Assembly (NCBI GenBank): GCA_009746045.1
Contig: RPFO01000080.1
Coordinates: 3,638,251-3,702,250 of the forward strand
Reading direction: 5' to 3'
DNA from: Mesostigma viride
Taxonomy: Eukaryota > Streptophyta > Mesostigmatophyceae > Mesostigmatales > Mesostigmataceae
DNA: 64,000 nucleotides
Part shown: positions 8,625 to 21,900 of the stretch, piece by piece
Numbering within the stretch: position 1 is the first letter of the stretch
Layout: every line of letters starts with the position of its first letter
Notes under the pieces: generated by a model
Seen by the model: the letters and a program-made list of their open reading frames with translations, nothing else
The model's database searches: none
Told to the model about the DNA's origin: nothing
Translations under genes and position numbers: made by a program

Positions 8625-9584
8625 TCAAAAGTCATCTTCTTCAGAACTGCTGTCCGAGGGGTTGCTTGCATCAACATCATCTTCTGATGACATAGTGTCA
8701 TCCCCACTAGTGTCGCAATAGTTCACAGCTTTACGCTGCCTTCCACTGGCCCTCTTTGCCATAGGGACCTCCTCAATTACAACGGTGGGCTGGCTAGGTC
8801 CAGCATCTGTGGGAGCACCACGCTTGCGGCTGCGCCCTCGAGCAGGTGCCTTGCCAGCGCGGCGCACCACGTCGCCATCACCTACGTCTGCCGCTGCCAC
8901 CTTCTTCTTCTTCTTGGACCCCTTCTTCTTGCCTTTCTTCTTGCCACTAGGCGGTGGCATCGGCTCACCCTCCTCAATCACTTCAAACTGCGGCATGGTG
9001 GGGAAATCTGCTGCCACGCTGTGATACACATGGTTACTGAGGGAAGATTGCGCCTGGTGTGCCATGCTCCATGGCAGTTTGGCAGGGATTACCACCATTT
9101 CGGGAGCATAGCATTCATCGACGACATACCCAACTGAGCTCACTGCACCTGGCAACACAAGGCGCGACGACCTGGGGGCCTGTGCGCTGCTGATGACCAC
9201 CAACCTCTCGTGGGGCAGGTGAGCGACATGAAGGCGATCAAAAAGCTCCACCTTCAACAACAGCTGCCATTCCCAGCCCCCTCGTGGGTACTCTAACCTG
9301 GCCTTCAGAATGTGTGTGATGAAACCAAAGTCTACACCGCCCGGGCCATGCACCGCAACTCCCGCATTCTTGTGCCGCTTTCCCAGGGATTGGTCCGCAG
9401 CCTCTGTGCGGTAGTTGAACCCGTGTATCCTGACTTTGTGGAAAGAATCCGCGTAGCGCTTCACGCCCCCACACGCCGCTACAATGCCTTGCGGCACAAG
9501 CGGCGTCAGGTTTAATGATGCCCATGCAATCACGTTGAACGTTGTGTCAGCACAGCGATCTCGCCTGCATTCAAACAAACGCAC
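8625..9584 (-). CDS. TNP2-associated C-terminal domain protein of the CACTA element
   Basis: Residues of about 45-150 (FHKVRIHGFNYRTEAADQS, HKNAGVAVHG, FGFITHILKARLEY, WQLLLKVELFDRL) resemble the DUF4216-type domain that follows the catalytic core in TNP2 transposases of plant CACTA elements. The tail is a Lys-rich block (GKKKGKKKGSKKKKK, a likely nuclear signal), an Arg/Pro-rich linker and an acidic Ser-rich end (SSEEDDF). The catalytic part is missing. A 3' splice-like TTTGAATGCAG precedes the frame near 9573, so it is probably a last exon. A small exon-like segment with AG and GT borders lies at 9846-9958, and its start is duplicated at 9535-9605. Confidence 0.6.
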   Translation of the reverse strand: MRLFECRRDRCADTTFNVIAWASLNLTPLVPQGIVAACGGVKRYADSFHKVRIHGFNYRTEAADQSLGKRHKNAGVAVHGPGGVDFGFITHILKARLEYPRGGWEWQLLLKVELFDRLHVAHLPHERLVVISSAQAPRSSRLVLPGAVSSVGYVVDECYAPEMVVIPAKLPWSMAHQAQSSLSNHVYHSVAADFPTMPQFEVIEEGEPMPPPSGKKKGKKKGSKKKKKVAAADVGDGDVVRRAGKAPARGRSRKRGAPTDAGPSQPTVVIEEVPMAKRASGRQRKAVNYCDTSGDDTMSSEDDVDASNPSDSSSEEDDF

Positions 9585-9997
9585 ACCGATAACCCAGCAA
9601 AGAGTATTATTATTAAGTATTGGTTATTAAAAAAAATAGAACGATACAACACAGGACGCTTTTACTGGCGGCAAGATCATGGCACCCGGATGGGTAAAAC
9701 CAAACAAACTAGATATTAATTACTAGGGCTGGCTTTGTGACAGTAAAACATGATTGCATGGCTAATCCCAAGGCGCCTTTCAATAGGACTGAATTAAAAT
9801 AACCAAAGCAGACGGCGTAAGTAGCATTTGCAAAAAACAAGGCTCACCAGTAGGCCTCGTCGCCATTCGCAGGGTCGCTGTAATCAGCCTTGGGAAGGGC
9901 ATCTTCTACCAGCAAATCCCTTGCGGCGCGTTGTGTCAGCACAGCGATCCCCCCTGCATCCAAACAAAGGCACACCGATAACCAAGCAAAGAGTATG

Positions 9998-10955
9998 CAA
10001 ATGTGTAGCCTTGTTCATTGAAATTATGGCTGGCTTACGCAAAGAGCGACTGTAAGATGACCTATACAGTGGGGCCGGAAACAGCTTGCTTGATCAGGGC
10101 GTGTTTTTCGAGCTTCACTGGCCGGGAGTGTCTAGTGGTGAGAACCATTGCTGCGATCGCTTTCCCACCATTTACGAGGAAATACCCGCAAATGAAAAAC
10201 CACTGAAACGGTCTAGCTAGTCAGTCATTACATTAGCCACATGCCATCATGCATGTTTCCAAACGTCCAGGAACTGCACACGGTGCAAATGCCATTTGCA
10301 GTGCAAAAATCCAGAGGACACGACCTCATTGCTTCATATTTGTATGCAGAAGACTAAAAAAGTAACATGCATTAATGGCCCGCATGCATAAAGGGCCTGA
10401 ATTCTGATGCGGGCCCAACGGCAGCACCGCCAAAGCAGATAAGGGCCCGCAGTCTGATGCGGGCCCCACGGCACCACCGCCATAGCAGAGCTCGAAGGTC
10501 GTGGTGCGCGTGAAACGTACGTATGCCCTTTGTCGGTAGGTGCCGTTGGGGTCAAATTGGGTGCCGCCAAAATCGGGCCGACGCGTCAATAGACTGAGGC
10601 CGTCGATGAGAGCCATCATGCGGCTTGGGGAACTTCAGCTAAGTTAACTTAACGCAAACCACTGGTCGCCCGCGTCGGGAACCGGCCCAACGGCTCTCCC
10701 GCAACAGAAAATTACGCGGCATACTGCATAAGTCGTCGGATTGTTACATTTCGACGGTCAAGATTTCATGATGAGGTTTGCGTTCAATTTGCCGCAGTTT
10801 GCCGCCCAGAGAAAGTAGTTGTTGGACTCGTTGCCCACGATGAAACACAATCAAGCAAGCCGTTTCCGGACCCACCGTGTAGGTCATGTAGTCGCTCTTC
10901 ACGTCAGCCAGCCGTAATTTCAATGCACAAGGCTACACATTTCCATCTCCATTCA
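9998..10955. repeat. Inverted repeat pair inside the CACTA element, third copy at 29.3 kb
   Basis: The stretch 10005-10110 (CCTTGTTCATTGAAATTATGG, GGGGCCGGAAACAGCTTGC) returns as its reverse complement at 10840-10955, and in direct orientation at 29300-29490. The three copies differ at scattered positions, so this is an older dispersed repeat. No coding potential is seen. Confidence 0.75.
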
Positions 10956-11629
10956 TATTCATAATCCTGCACGACTCGAAAACGCGGACAAGATAACGGC
11001 AGGCTCGAGCTACCATGGTCCGGATTCTCCCGATTTCTGGCCTGCGCTGGTTGTCTCCTTGATATTGGCAACTCTCTCCGGTAAGAGATTTTCCGCAGTT
11101 TGGCTGTTTCGAAACGTTCATTACGTGAGATGCCTTCGGATCAGGAGACTCACACAGCCGCGAAATCATGCCAAAGGTCATATGTTCGATCCCTTGCTGG
11201 TAGCTTCTGAGCTTTCTTATTTTCTGTGTTCCGCGGAATCTCAGATTTGGGCCGCTAGCGTTTTCACGCTTGTTGCTTTCTGATCCGACGACAACGTTGT
11301 GCCTTGCTCGTGTGACATCTGGCGCATGGTGTGATTCATGTGTATGGTGCTGCCTTGCCACATGGGGCTGCTTTGCCATAAGAGTGAGTGTTGGGTTCTA
11401 CACATTTGCTGCATGGACCGTTAGGTGCTGGTGAGCTCTTCCTTGTAGAACGCTTACATCTATGTCAAGGATCTGATTTCTTTTCCTCTTGCGTATATTG
11501 TGTCGGTTTGCTTTATTTCTTGCAGGGACCACGAGAGTAAAATGCAAGCGGTTCCACTTTCAAGTCAGCATGTGACGCCCTGTCGACCGGCCCGCTTTGT
11601 TAGCTAGCTACCATATAGTATTTGATGAT

Positions 11630-11776
11630 AGGCATTGAATGCGGAAGATGTCATAACGCCATAACAGACTGTGTTGAACAGGCATTGAATGCCGAAGATG
11701 TCATAACGCCATAACAGACTGTGTTGAAAAGGCATATTTGAATGCCGAAGATGTACATAACGCCATAACAGTGTTG
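11630..11776. repeat. 50-bp tandem repeat, three copies
   Basis: The unit AGGCATTGAATGCGGAAGAT continues with GTCATAACGCCATAACAGACT and GTGTTGAA, and repeats nearly three times with small indels. It lies in the non-coding right half of the CACTA element. Confidence 0.85.
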
Positions 11777-12279
11777 AATAGTTGAATCAATGGGTTCTTG
11801 CAGCTGTAAACATTAAAATTATTCAAACATTTAATGAAAAAATCATTATTGTTCGTGCTGTTTTGAACAGCGGTTGTTACTGGCACTGCATGCATGTGTC
11901 TGCTGCCAGCATATTGCATTATGGGTGTGTTTTTCAGCGCTGTGTTTTCTCACTTTTCTCACGTCCTGTTTTTCTCACTTTTCTCACTTTTCTCACGTCC
12001 TGATTTTCTCACTTTTCTCACGTTTCACACCTCCCGTTTTTCTCACTTATCTCACGTCCTGTTTTTTGAGATTTTTCTCACGTTTTTCCCCTTTTTTCAC
12101 CTTTTTGGGGCAATCTCACCCGGGTGAGAAACGTGTTTTCTCACCCATTCTCACCCCATTCTCACCCTTTTTTCTCACCTTTCTCACCCATTCTCACCCA
12201 TTTCTCACCCTTTTTCTCACCTTTCTCACCCTTTTTCTCACCATTTCTCACCCATTCTCAAAGCCGAGTTCCTAGTGTA

Positions 12280-12606
12280 AGAAGGCTCTGTTCTCTTCCC
12301 CTCTACCTGAGGCCGGCGTTCCTGAAAAGCGGGACGATGGCACGCCGGTCCCTACTGCAAGGTCTTTTAGCCGCAGTGGACCGATGGCACTGTCTGTCGT
12401 GGAAATTTCTGGCTGGGATACCCTCGGGGTGGTGGGGGGGGGCCTCACCATCGACAAACAGCTGCAAGCGGTGCTGGTCCGACGCCCAAACGACCTACAC
12501 AACAAAGAAAACATTAAAATCGGCATATGTCACAAATGCGGCACGGGGGAGATCCTCTACCATCAAGATGACAGATGTGGTGTGCATGGTCGTCGATCGT
12601 GACCCT
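12280..12606 (+). CDS. Right half of the split gene: unknown coding region
   Basis: The frame continues that of 7785-8118 once the CACTA element is removed, and stays open to a stop at 12606. It contains a hydrophobic-polar segment (MALSVVEISGWDTLGVVGGG) and a small Cys/His cluster (ICHKCGTGEILYHQ, RCGVHG) that could be a zinc site. I do not recognise the domain. Near-identical GAGCGTATTGAG and GAGCGCATTGAG copies follow at 12660-12715. Whether this exon is spliced to the Gln-rich region at 13045 is unknown. Confidence 0.4.
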
Positions 12607-13044
12607 GCCACTGGGCACATCCCCGGATTCAAGGTAGTTGACACATTTCCGGAGAGTGCGCATTGAGCGCATTGAGCGTAAAAAACGAGCGTATTGAGAA
12701 GCGAGCGTATTGAGCGCACTCTCGCCTGGGCCCAGTCGCACCAAGGTGAGCTGGTGTCCCAGATGACACGGGACTTCCTCGCTGAGGCCCCATGCATCTT
12801 GACCACAGGATTTCCTATAGGGACCCCGCCCTTGCCTTGTATTCAGGTCCTGCTGCAGCGGTGTGGACTCCGGCGCCTATAGCCGGGGGATGCGAGTGCG
12901 TGCCCCCCCGCCCACAGTGAAGCCCCCAGAGGCAGCCACGCCTTTGATGGACGTCACCAACGCACAACAGCGACCCAAGCGGAACAGCAAAGCCAAGTCC
13001 TACCAGCCGGCAGAGAAACGCCGGCAGCCAGAGCGCACCCAGCC

Positions 13045-14498
<1,454 letters not shown>

Positions 14499-15369
14499 TG
14501 CAATCACTCAGACTCGGCCATGTTTAACTCATGTGGGCCTTCATGGCCATACGGGAAATATTATTGAATCAGTTCTTTGACACTGAGTTGGCACTACGCA
14601 ACACCTTTGATGCACATGAGTGCAGGGCGCATGTGTTGAAACCATGCAACCATGGGGATCCCTCAAAAAGTTTGGTTATGTAATAAGTGAGACAATTATT
14701 CCGGACGTATGATGGCCCAACGTCCTGTAAGGTTGAGTTGTCTTGGAGGAGGAGCGTGATGACCGCGGAAGCCGCGTGGGTGTCTGTAGTGCTATATCTT
14801 GAAGATGTACGGTCTCAATGGAAGAATTATGGTCTTGGAATCATATAATAATGAGCTTGGAATAAAGTTGCGGGCAGCCTTCAATTGGCATATGTTGTCT
14901 CATTGATGTTGTCTCATTGCATTAATGGGTCAATTGTCTTAGTTTATATCATGTATATCTTGGGAAACTCATTGCTTCAATAAAATGCATGTTAGGCGCA
15001 ATCAACCCCCTCAAACACATCTGAAAACTGCACAGTGCATCAAATGTATCCTAGACAAAAAAATGTATCCTAATCCGGTAAAACCACCCTGATGGGTCCT
15101 GGGCTTGTGAGAGACGGTCCGGGGGCGTAAGGCCTAATGAGCAGCCGCTGGAAAACGCCCCCCTAACGGGGGGAACGACATGGGTGCCGCCCTGCGTCCG
15201 CCGGGAAACCGTAGCGGCCACACGGGGGTGGCAGTACAGCCGCGGCACCATGCGGGAAGGGGCAACATTATCTTACCTTGCGAAGCCGTAGGGGCCAGGG
15301 GCGGAAAGAAACTCGGCACCAAGGTTGGCAACAGCCTTGGTGGCCATGCAGGTACATAGGAGGTGTGGG
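14499..15369. other. Intergenic or 3' UTR region
   Basis: No credible gene. AATAAA occurs near 14859 and 14980. A GC-rich stretch at 15100-15260 differs in composition from its neighbours, without a recognisable domain. Confidence 0.5.
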
Positions 15370-15561
15370 GGCAACACCTTGTGTTCGAGTATGCTGCCCC
15401 CCCAGCATGGTGCTACAGTAACCAACTTGATAATGATGTGCACTGAGTTTGAAGGTGTGGTATAGGCTGTCCGTATAAAGCCTATGTAGCACACAAAAAT
15501 GTAAAATAAATGTTTCTCTTGGTGGGAAGGAACTCCAATGGACCAAAAACAAGAAATGTAT
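15370..15561. repeat. 190-bp direct repeat, left copy (mate 28981-29169)
   Basis: GCAACACCTTGTGTTCGAG to AAGAAATGTAT recurs at 28981-29169 with a few substitutions and short indels. The two copies flank the 13-kb LTR element without touching it: 84 bp lie between this copy and the element on the left, 299 bp on the right. Confidence 0.85.
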
Positions 15562-15645
15562 TTGATGAGCTTCGCTCGATTTTATTATGTATGACGCGCG
15601 GACGGGCTCAAAGGGGACCGACCTGCCGTACGTAGGTAGCGTAAG

Positions 15646-16340
15646 TGTTGCGTCCAAGCCTATTTAATTAGGTTCCTTTAGTGGACAGTTCGGCGCAACA
15701 ATGTTAAATAGCCGTAGTCTCATTGTTCGGCTATTTAGGCATATTCGTACAGCCGGTTCATACGGCGTTGTACTTGCTATTTAGTGGTTTTGTAGTACTT
15801 TCGGTACTTTGGTTTATCTGTAGGTGCGCAGCATGTCAATGTGCGTGGACCTAGTATAAGTCGTTTTGGGTCGTACGGTCAATTCGTGTGAACCGTAGCG
15901 CCCTAGAGATCTCGGTTGACCATGCGTCCAAGCAGTGCTGCTTGGCACTGCTTGGCAACGCCGTGAGACGCCAAGGTTAATAGTGTGTGGGAACGTTCAC
16001 CATTGTCACCCCCGGAATGAATGAAATGAATTGAGTTAATCTCTTTCTCTTTCCGGCTGGGTCACGCCCGCGGGTTTAGGAAATGCATGGTCCTGAATTC
16101 CGGTCGTAAATGCTACATGTACCTCGGGAGGCATTAGCCACGCTTCCCTATAGAGGTTGTCTCACCGCAGGCTTGAACCGGCCAGGGTCAACTGCGCCAG
16201 GTTAATTATGTTAGATTAGTTATCGTCCATACTAATCATGGTGTGGATTGCGTAGATTAATATAGCGACCACTGTTCATAATGGTCTATTATGAATCAGG
16301 TGTAGATCTTTCGCAGCCGGCAGTCAGCCGGGATGTAAAA
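15646..16340 (+). repeat. 5' LTR of the non-coding LTR element (also the empty site of the TTAA insertion)
   Basis: Begins TGTTGCGTCC and ends GGGATGTAAAA, followed by the primer-site candidate at 16342. Around 16254-16257 the uninterrupted GATTAATATAGCG shows the empty TTAA target that is occupied in the 3' LTR. Confidence 0.92.
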
Positions 16341-16534
16341 CTGGACTCGGAGGAATCCACCTGAGTCGCAGAGGTAAATAAGCGCTGTTTATAAGTTTCT
16401 AAAACAATTGTAATGTCACATCGCAGACTGGCCACCTTGCGATTGTGCGTATGTCGTGACCTGCACTCTAGAGGTCATGACCCAGGTTCCTGTCAGGAAC
16501 GGCTATTTTTTCACGAATTTAATTTTTTCTTTAG

Positions 16535-18233
16535 CCCCTAAATGGTCTGGCTGCCGATTTTCCGCCTAAAACTGAGTTACAGCCGACACGTCGGCCCCTT
16601 CTCGGGGGACCAAATGCCGCGAAAACTATTGAGAATTAGGAAAAGTTTAGCTGAGAAGATCGAAAGTTTATAATTTTCCTCACAGCATGGTACTAGGGTT
16701 TGCATACTTCTGACAAAGTTATAGAGGTGTTCTGGTCGGTCAAAGTACAAGGGGTCAGGGTACTTTTTCGCGTACAACGTGCATTCCGGAAAACGACGAC
16801 CTGGCCATGGCGGCTTGCGCCCACGCATGGCATTTACGTTTGCGTTCGAATTTTCTGGCCAAACTTAAGATATTGATTTTATACGTCCTAAAGATGATAC
16901 AGGCCAATTTTTGGTTCGCGGGAATGCCATTTGATAGGTTTCGGCAGCGTTCTTGCTGGAAAAAACTGCGATCAGGCCGGACGATAGAAACGTTGACAGC
17001 AATACCTTTCCGGCGTATTTTAAAGGATATATTGGTTTCTTTGTACTTTTTATGATACATAGTAGTCGTAAACGTGCAAGGGTGGCCAGAAATCGCCGAA
17101 TCCAGCGACCATGCTGCACAACTTTGGTGTGCCGAAATGCCCCATTTTGCGGCCACCGCCTGGGCCAAGGTAACGCCATCCATGCCTGGTAAAGCTTAAG
17201 CATCGTTTTCCTATCGATGTTTGACGTTTATATATACGTTCTAGCTTGTGTAGCACATTCTTTTTGCATTATTCATGCTCTTTCTTGACCCTGGCCTGGC
17301 CCCTTTCTAAAACACCCTTCTTAGATGCTTCCATCAGTCAGTTGACCTGCCACAGGGTGATGGTGATAAGTTTTAGAGGCTGTATGGGTTTGAATACCTC
17401 CATATATGTTTGTTATACATTTCCCACACACATATTGCATGAGTGTGAGGCAGTTGGCTGGTCTCTGTGGCATCATCAAGCATGTAACCGGTGAGTAGAA
17501 GCTTCCCATTGTCAGCATGTGCCACCAGGTGTGCTGGCCATCACCTGGCAAGCTATAGCAGCTTAGGCCTAGTTTATCCTTGCTAGGGCAAGCTGAAATA
17601 GGCTTAAAATCACTAGTTTGTTGGTGGCTGCCTCCTAGAATGCATGCCTTGCGTAGGGTATCCGTACCACGTTACCTACGTGCATGGACAAGGTGGCACC
17701 TGCACATAGGTGCCATGTAAGGGCAGTGTGATGATGCAGTTATGTTTCCCCATCATTGTGGAAGGGAAATGTATTGTGTGGCATGGTTGGGGGCCATATT
17801 AGTTGGTATTAGTAGGTAGTATGCCCACTCCTACCCCCTTGGTTGCTTTTTACCAACGGTACCCCTATGGGCTGTACTGGGTGTAACTGCTGGTATACCC
17901 ACCCAAATGATGACCCCAATGGCTCAAACTGTTCAGCAACTAATTTTTTATCATCCCTGAAGTGGTAGGTGCCTAGCTCTTACAACATAATTCAAAATGC
18001 ACATTCTACCAAAAATGAAAACGCTCGTCTTGACCCCCCTGACTTTGACGGCAGTTATACATGGCCTAACCTGCATATATGTAAGGTTGTGATATACCAA
18101 CCCGAAGGGCAACTCATGGACATGCTTGGCCCCCAAGGACAGCCATTGGATATGGGTGGGTTGGATGGCATCTGGTTTGCAAAATTGTGAAGTTACAGCC
18201 GATGCATCGGCAGTATTTCTGCCCATTTAGGGG
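16535..18233. mobile_element. 1.7-kb non-coding DNA element with TTAG duplication (N1)
   Basis: Inverted ends CCCCTAAATGG (16535-16545) and CCATTTAGGGG (18223-18233) are flanked by TTAG at 16531-16534 and 18234-18237. Both ends also hold TTACAGCCGA with a near-palindromic CCGANNNNTCGG. The interior is homologous, in inverse orientation, to 24388-26105: for example CACCGCCTGGGCCAAGGTAA at 17154 matches the complement near 25450-25490. No ORF looks real. Confidence 0.65.
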
Positions 18234-18611
18234 TTAGGCGGTAGGTCGATTTTCGATTGCCCCCGCCGAAGAGGGGTTATGGGTTCGGTAGTTATTGAAT
18301 AAGTCCGGCAATCGGCATCGAGAACCTATAGCGGGTCCATAATCCCCCTACAGTCGACTTTTTAGTAGGGCGGGGTTGCTGGCGAGTGTTCGAGGGAATG
18401 TCCTCATCATCGGCGACCTATTTTACTTCGGCAACGTCCATGGGCACGACACCCGGCAGTCAGCTGGGGGAGTCGAAGACACAGGTATGCCCGGAGTAGG
18501 ATTGTTCATTATGATAGAACGCTCCTTCGGCCAATGCTGTCGAAATTTTAGTTTTTCCTAGACTTGAATTTCTATCAGTATATGCAACCCTATCCAGTAG
18601 TGTTTCTTTTA

Positions 18612-18945
18612 GGGTTGCAGCCCTTCCATGCAGGCTGTAGCCCCCTTTTCTTTTTGTCATGCTGCAGCCCTTCCACTGAGGATGTAGCCCATTTTTGTGC
18701 TGCAGCCCTTACATGCTGTAGCCTATTGTGGTGCTGCAGCCCTTACAGGCTGTAGCCCCCTTTGTGTGTGTGTGTGCTGCAGCCCTTCCAGGCTGTAGCC
18801 CATTTTTGCGTTGCAGCCCTTCCCGGCTGTAGCCCATTTTCGCGTTGCAGCCTCTCCCGGCTGTAGCCCATTTAGCGTTGCAGTCCTTCCAGGCTGTAGC
18901 CCAAGTGTTTCTTTTAGTGGCAGCCCTTATAGGCTGTAGCCCCTA
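18612..18945. repeat. ~30-bp minisatellite (GCAGCCCTTCCAGGCTGTAG)
   Basis: About ten to eleven diverged copies of TTGCAGCCCTTCCAGGCTGT followed by AGCCCATTTT. Each unit can form a short hairpin (CAGCC/GGCTG). It lies in the interior of the LTR element. Confidence 0.85.
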
Positions 18946-21900
18946 GCAGCAATAGTGTACACTGTGGCTTGCTCCTTCATCTTCGGAGCACGCTGAGCAG
19001 GTCATTCGTGGGTACGGGTGGGGGAGGCAGGTCTTGCCACTCTTGTTCAGGCAGAAGAGTTAATTCTTATGCACACGGCACTCCTGGGTCACTAGGAGCC
19101 ACTTGTACCACTCTATGACCTTCACCACCACCTTTGCCTTCTGCCCCAACCCTCCTCTCACCTGGGTCATCAGTGTAGAGGGTACAGGGAGGGCAACAAT
19201 TGTTGGATGCACTACGTAGCTGTGACAACAGGTAGTCATATCTGTTGCATGCGCGAGTGGTGACGCGCAGTAGTAGCTACTTTGGTTGGCTGCTGCACTG
19301 TTACAGGTGGTCACACTTGTTTCTTTTCCTTCATTGGGTTGTTTTATTTTCTTTAGGTGCTGGTAGTCATGCCAGTATCTTGGAGACAGGCAGGTAGTAG
19401 CCAGTCTGGCTAGCTGCTGCGCTGTCACGGGTGGTCACACCTGTCCTCTTCTTTCTTTTGTTGTTTGGTTATTTCCATATGCTGCTAGTCATGCCAGTAT
19501 GTTGACACTGTGTCCCTGGGTTGTAGCCGTTAGCTGCCTGTACCATGTACCTCCTTTGCAGGGGCCAGGATGGCTGCCTGTGCTCACCTTATAGGTGCTA
19601 TAGTGACAATTGCTATCTTTAGTAGCATCGTCCCTTGTAGTCTTTAGTGACTGCAATATTCTAGCAATATTTGTATCAGCTGTGACAGCAGCTAGTAATA
19701 GCTGTGTTGTCTAGGTTGGTCTTATTTGCTACTAGACATCGCAATTAGGGATACCCTCATGGCTGTTGCTGTCTCTTTGTTGGGATCAATTAGTTAAAGT
19801 GACAGTTGTTGCAACAGTTAGTCATAGCTGGTGCCATCATGAGTATTTTGTCTCTTTGCTTCTTTTGGTTCCTGTGTATATGGCCCTCACGGCCGTCCAT
19901 GTGAAGTGCATCAACGCTTTACCTCTTTTGTTTCCTTAGTGGTTGTCGCCGGCGTTCCACCGGCTTGTTCCTTTGTGCATCATGTCCATCTTCAAGCGTC
20001 GGCCTGTTTGGCAAGGGTAATTAATGTTTCTTACCTTTGACGTATCTATGCGACGTGGTTGTTTCAGGATGATGCGCTTGGTTGTTGTAGCTCGGGTACC
20101 TTACTTTTCCTTCCAGTCAGGGAGGGTTCTATCAGCATATGCTTTGCAACCTTCCTAGTTGCAGATTTCACTTTGCTGAAATGCATGCTGTTGTGGACGT
20201 TCATGGACATCATTTCCCACATGTGGATCCTACAGGGTTCCCAGTACTCCTGTCATGCACACTTGTCTCCTCGTACTTTTTCCTTCCAGTCAGGGAGGGT
20301 TACGTCGCCACAATGTGCAACCTTCTTAGTTGCAGGTTTTAGGCAATGGAGCACTTAGCTGCATGACGGGCCTGGGATTGTTGTTGATTTTTGTTGCTTG
20401 ACATAACAATCTATGGATCCTATAGGGTTAGCAGTACTCCTTCAGTCTGAAGGCGCTATTAGCATTTTGTTCTCTTCCCTGTTCTAAGGGGAGTTAGGAC
20501 TCTTCACATGGGGTGCATTGGGTTTTACCACCACCCCCACATCATCTATCCTCAGTCGCATTCAGCCCTTGCCATCCCCCTCCCTGCACAGCCACCGTGC
20601 CAGGAGCTAGCAAGTAGTAATCCTTGTTGTTAATAGGGGTTGCTGTTGGTCATACATGTTGTTTGCTTGTATTGATGTCAGGTGATAATGGGTGTTCATA
20701 CCCATTGTTGTGGGTGTGTGGCACGTTTCTGTTGCAGGTAGTCATACCTATTTTTTTTTTGTACTCAATACTAGCGGTCATGCTGGTAACCGTGGCAATG
20801 GTTTATCGTACATCGCCAGTTAGACACATCTACCATGATGACAGGGGCGCGTGATAGCTCAGTACCGGGGAGTTCCTCGACGTGTTTGTAGGGGCAGCCT
20901 TGCTTGTGGACCTGATCACTCCACTCTCACTGCCATTCGGACACATGTTTCGTAGACACTGCCTTGTCTTGACCTTCACACCCCTCTCTCCCCAGTCTGG
21001 GGGTACCCTTGTTGGTACAATGTCTTTGTACCTCAGTTGTGGCACGTCTATTTTGGCTTGATATTCTATCTGTTTGGTTTGTTTGGATTTTTTTTTCCCT
21101 TTCCCCCCCCCCCCTCCGGATGCTTTCCGTCGCGAGGGCGCTCCGATTCCCATAGAGGGGGGAGGAGAGAAGAAGAAGAGGCTTCACAGCCCCTTAGGGG
21201 GGGAGGAGTCACAGAGATAGGCATCTGTGTGTTACCCAGTTAGTGGACTGAAGGGAGAGGCTCCCATCCCCCTTAGGGGGGGGAGGAGTAAGTGTGAGAA
21301 AGCACAGAGGTTACTAGTGTTATTACTAGTGGCTCTAGTAGCAACTAGATATTGTGTCTGTACTAGTAGTCATACTAGTGGATGCACATGTTGGTCCGAG
21401 CATCTGTGTTTGTACTGGTAGTCATACTAATAAGCTCTGGTGCATGTGTTGGTCCGGACATCATGGATGTATGGGGTTGGTTGTCCTTGGTTCGTCAGTG
21501 CCTGAGGTCAACTAGGTCATGTAGTAGGTGTATGAGGGTGTACGTGGCGTGTGCATAAAGGATTGGAAGATGCGTATGCGTGTCAGAGGAATCTTTCAAT
21601 TTTTTTCTTTGAACTTGGTGTGGGTTCCTCCATGCCGAGGCACACGCTTGGCTCCCCCTTAGGGGGGGGAGGTATCTCATCTCTTTCGTGCGATGGATGT
21701 GCGCAGTCATGCACACTTGTCTCTTCCCCACCACACCAATACCAGCCGCAGGTCCGCAAGGAGGAGCTATCTGCTCTTCAGGACCCCGCTCTTCAGGAGG
21801 GGTTGGACCTCGGCGTTAGTTCATTCGGCGCGGAGTCCCCCTTGTAGTCATACGAGGTGGCGAGGGACACTGATTTCATAAGGGTTACGTACGGCGGCGA

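Larger units (their letters stand above)
8119..12277. mobile_element. CACTA (EnSpm-like) DNA transposon, 4159 bp
   Basis: Terminal inverted repeats CACTAGGAACTC (8119-8130) and GAGTTCCTAGTG (12266-12277) are perfect. Both subterminal zones are packed with one short motif in opposite orientations: GTGAGAAA/GAGAAAA at 8140-8480 and TTTCTCAC at 11940-12260. This is the hallmark of CACTA elements, where the transposase binds subterminal repeats. The flanks share only TA (8117-8118 and 12278-12279) rather than the usual 3 bp. The one coding region is the TNP2-related frame at 8625-9584. Between 10200 and 11940 there is no gene; it contains a ~55-bp tandem duplication (10387-10490), an inverted repeat arm (10840-10955) and a 50-bp array (11630-11776). 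Confidence 0.85.

Noticed and set aside
21030-21300. Possible protein-coding exon near the poly-C/poly-G runs
   Set aside because: Frames are short, open on both strands and dominated by homopolymers and repeated GGGGGGAGG motifs.
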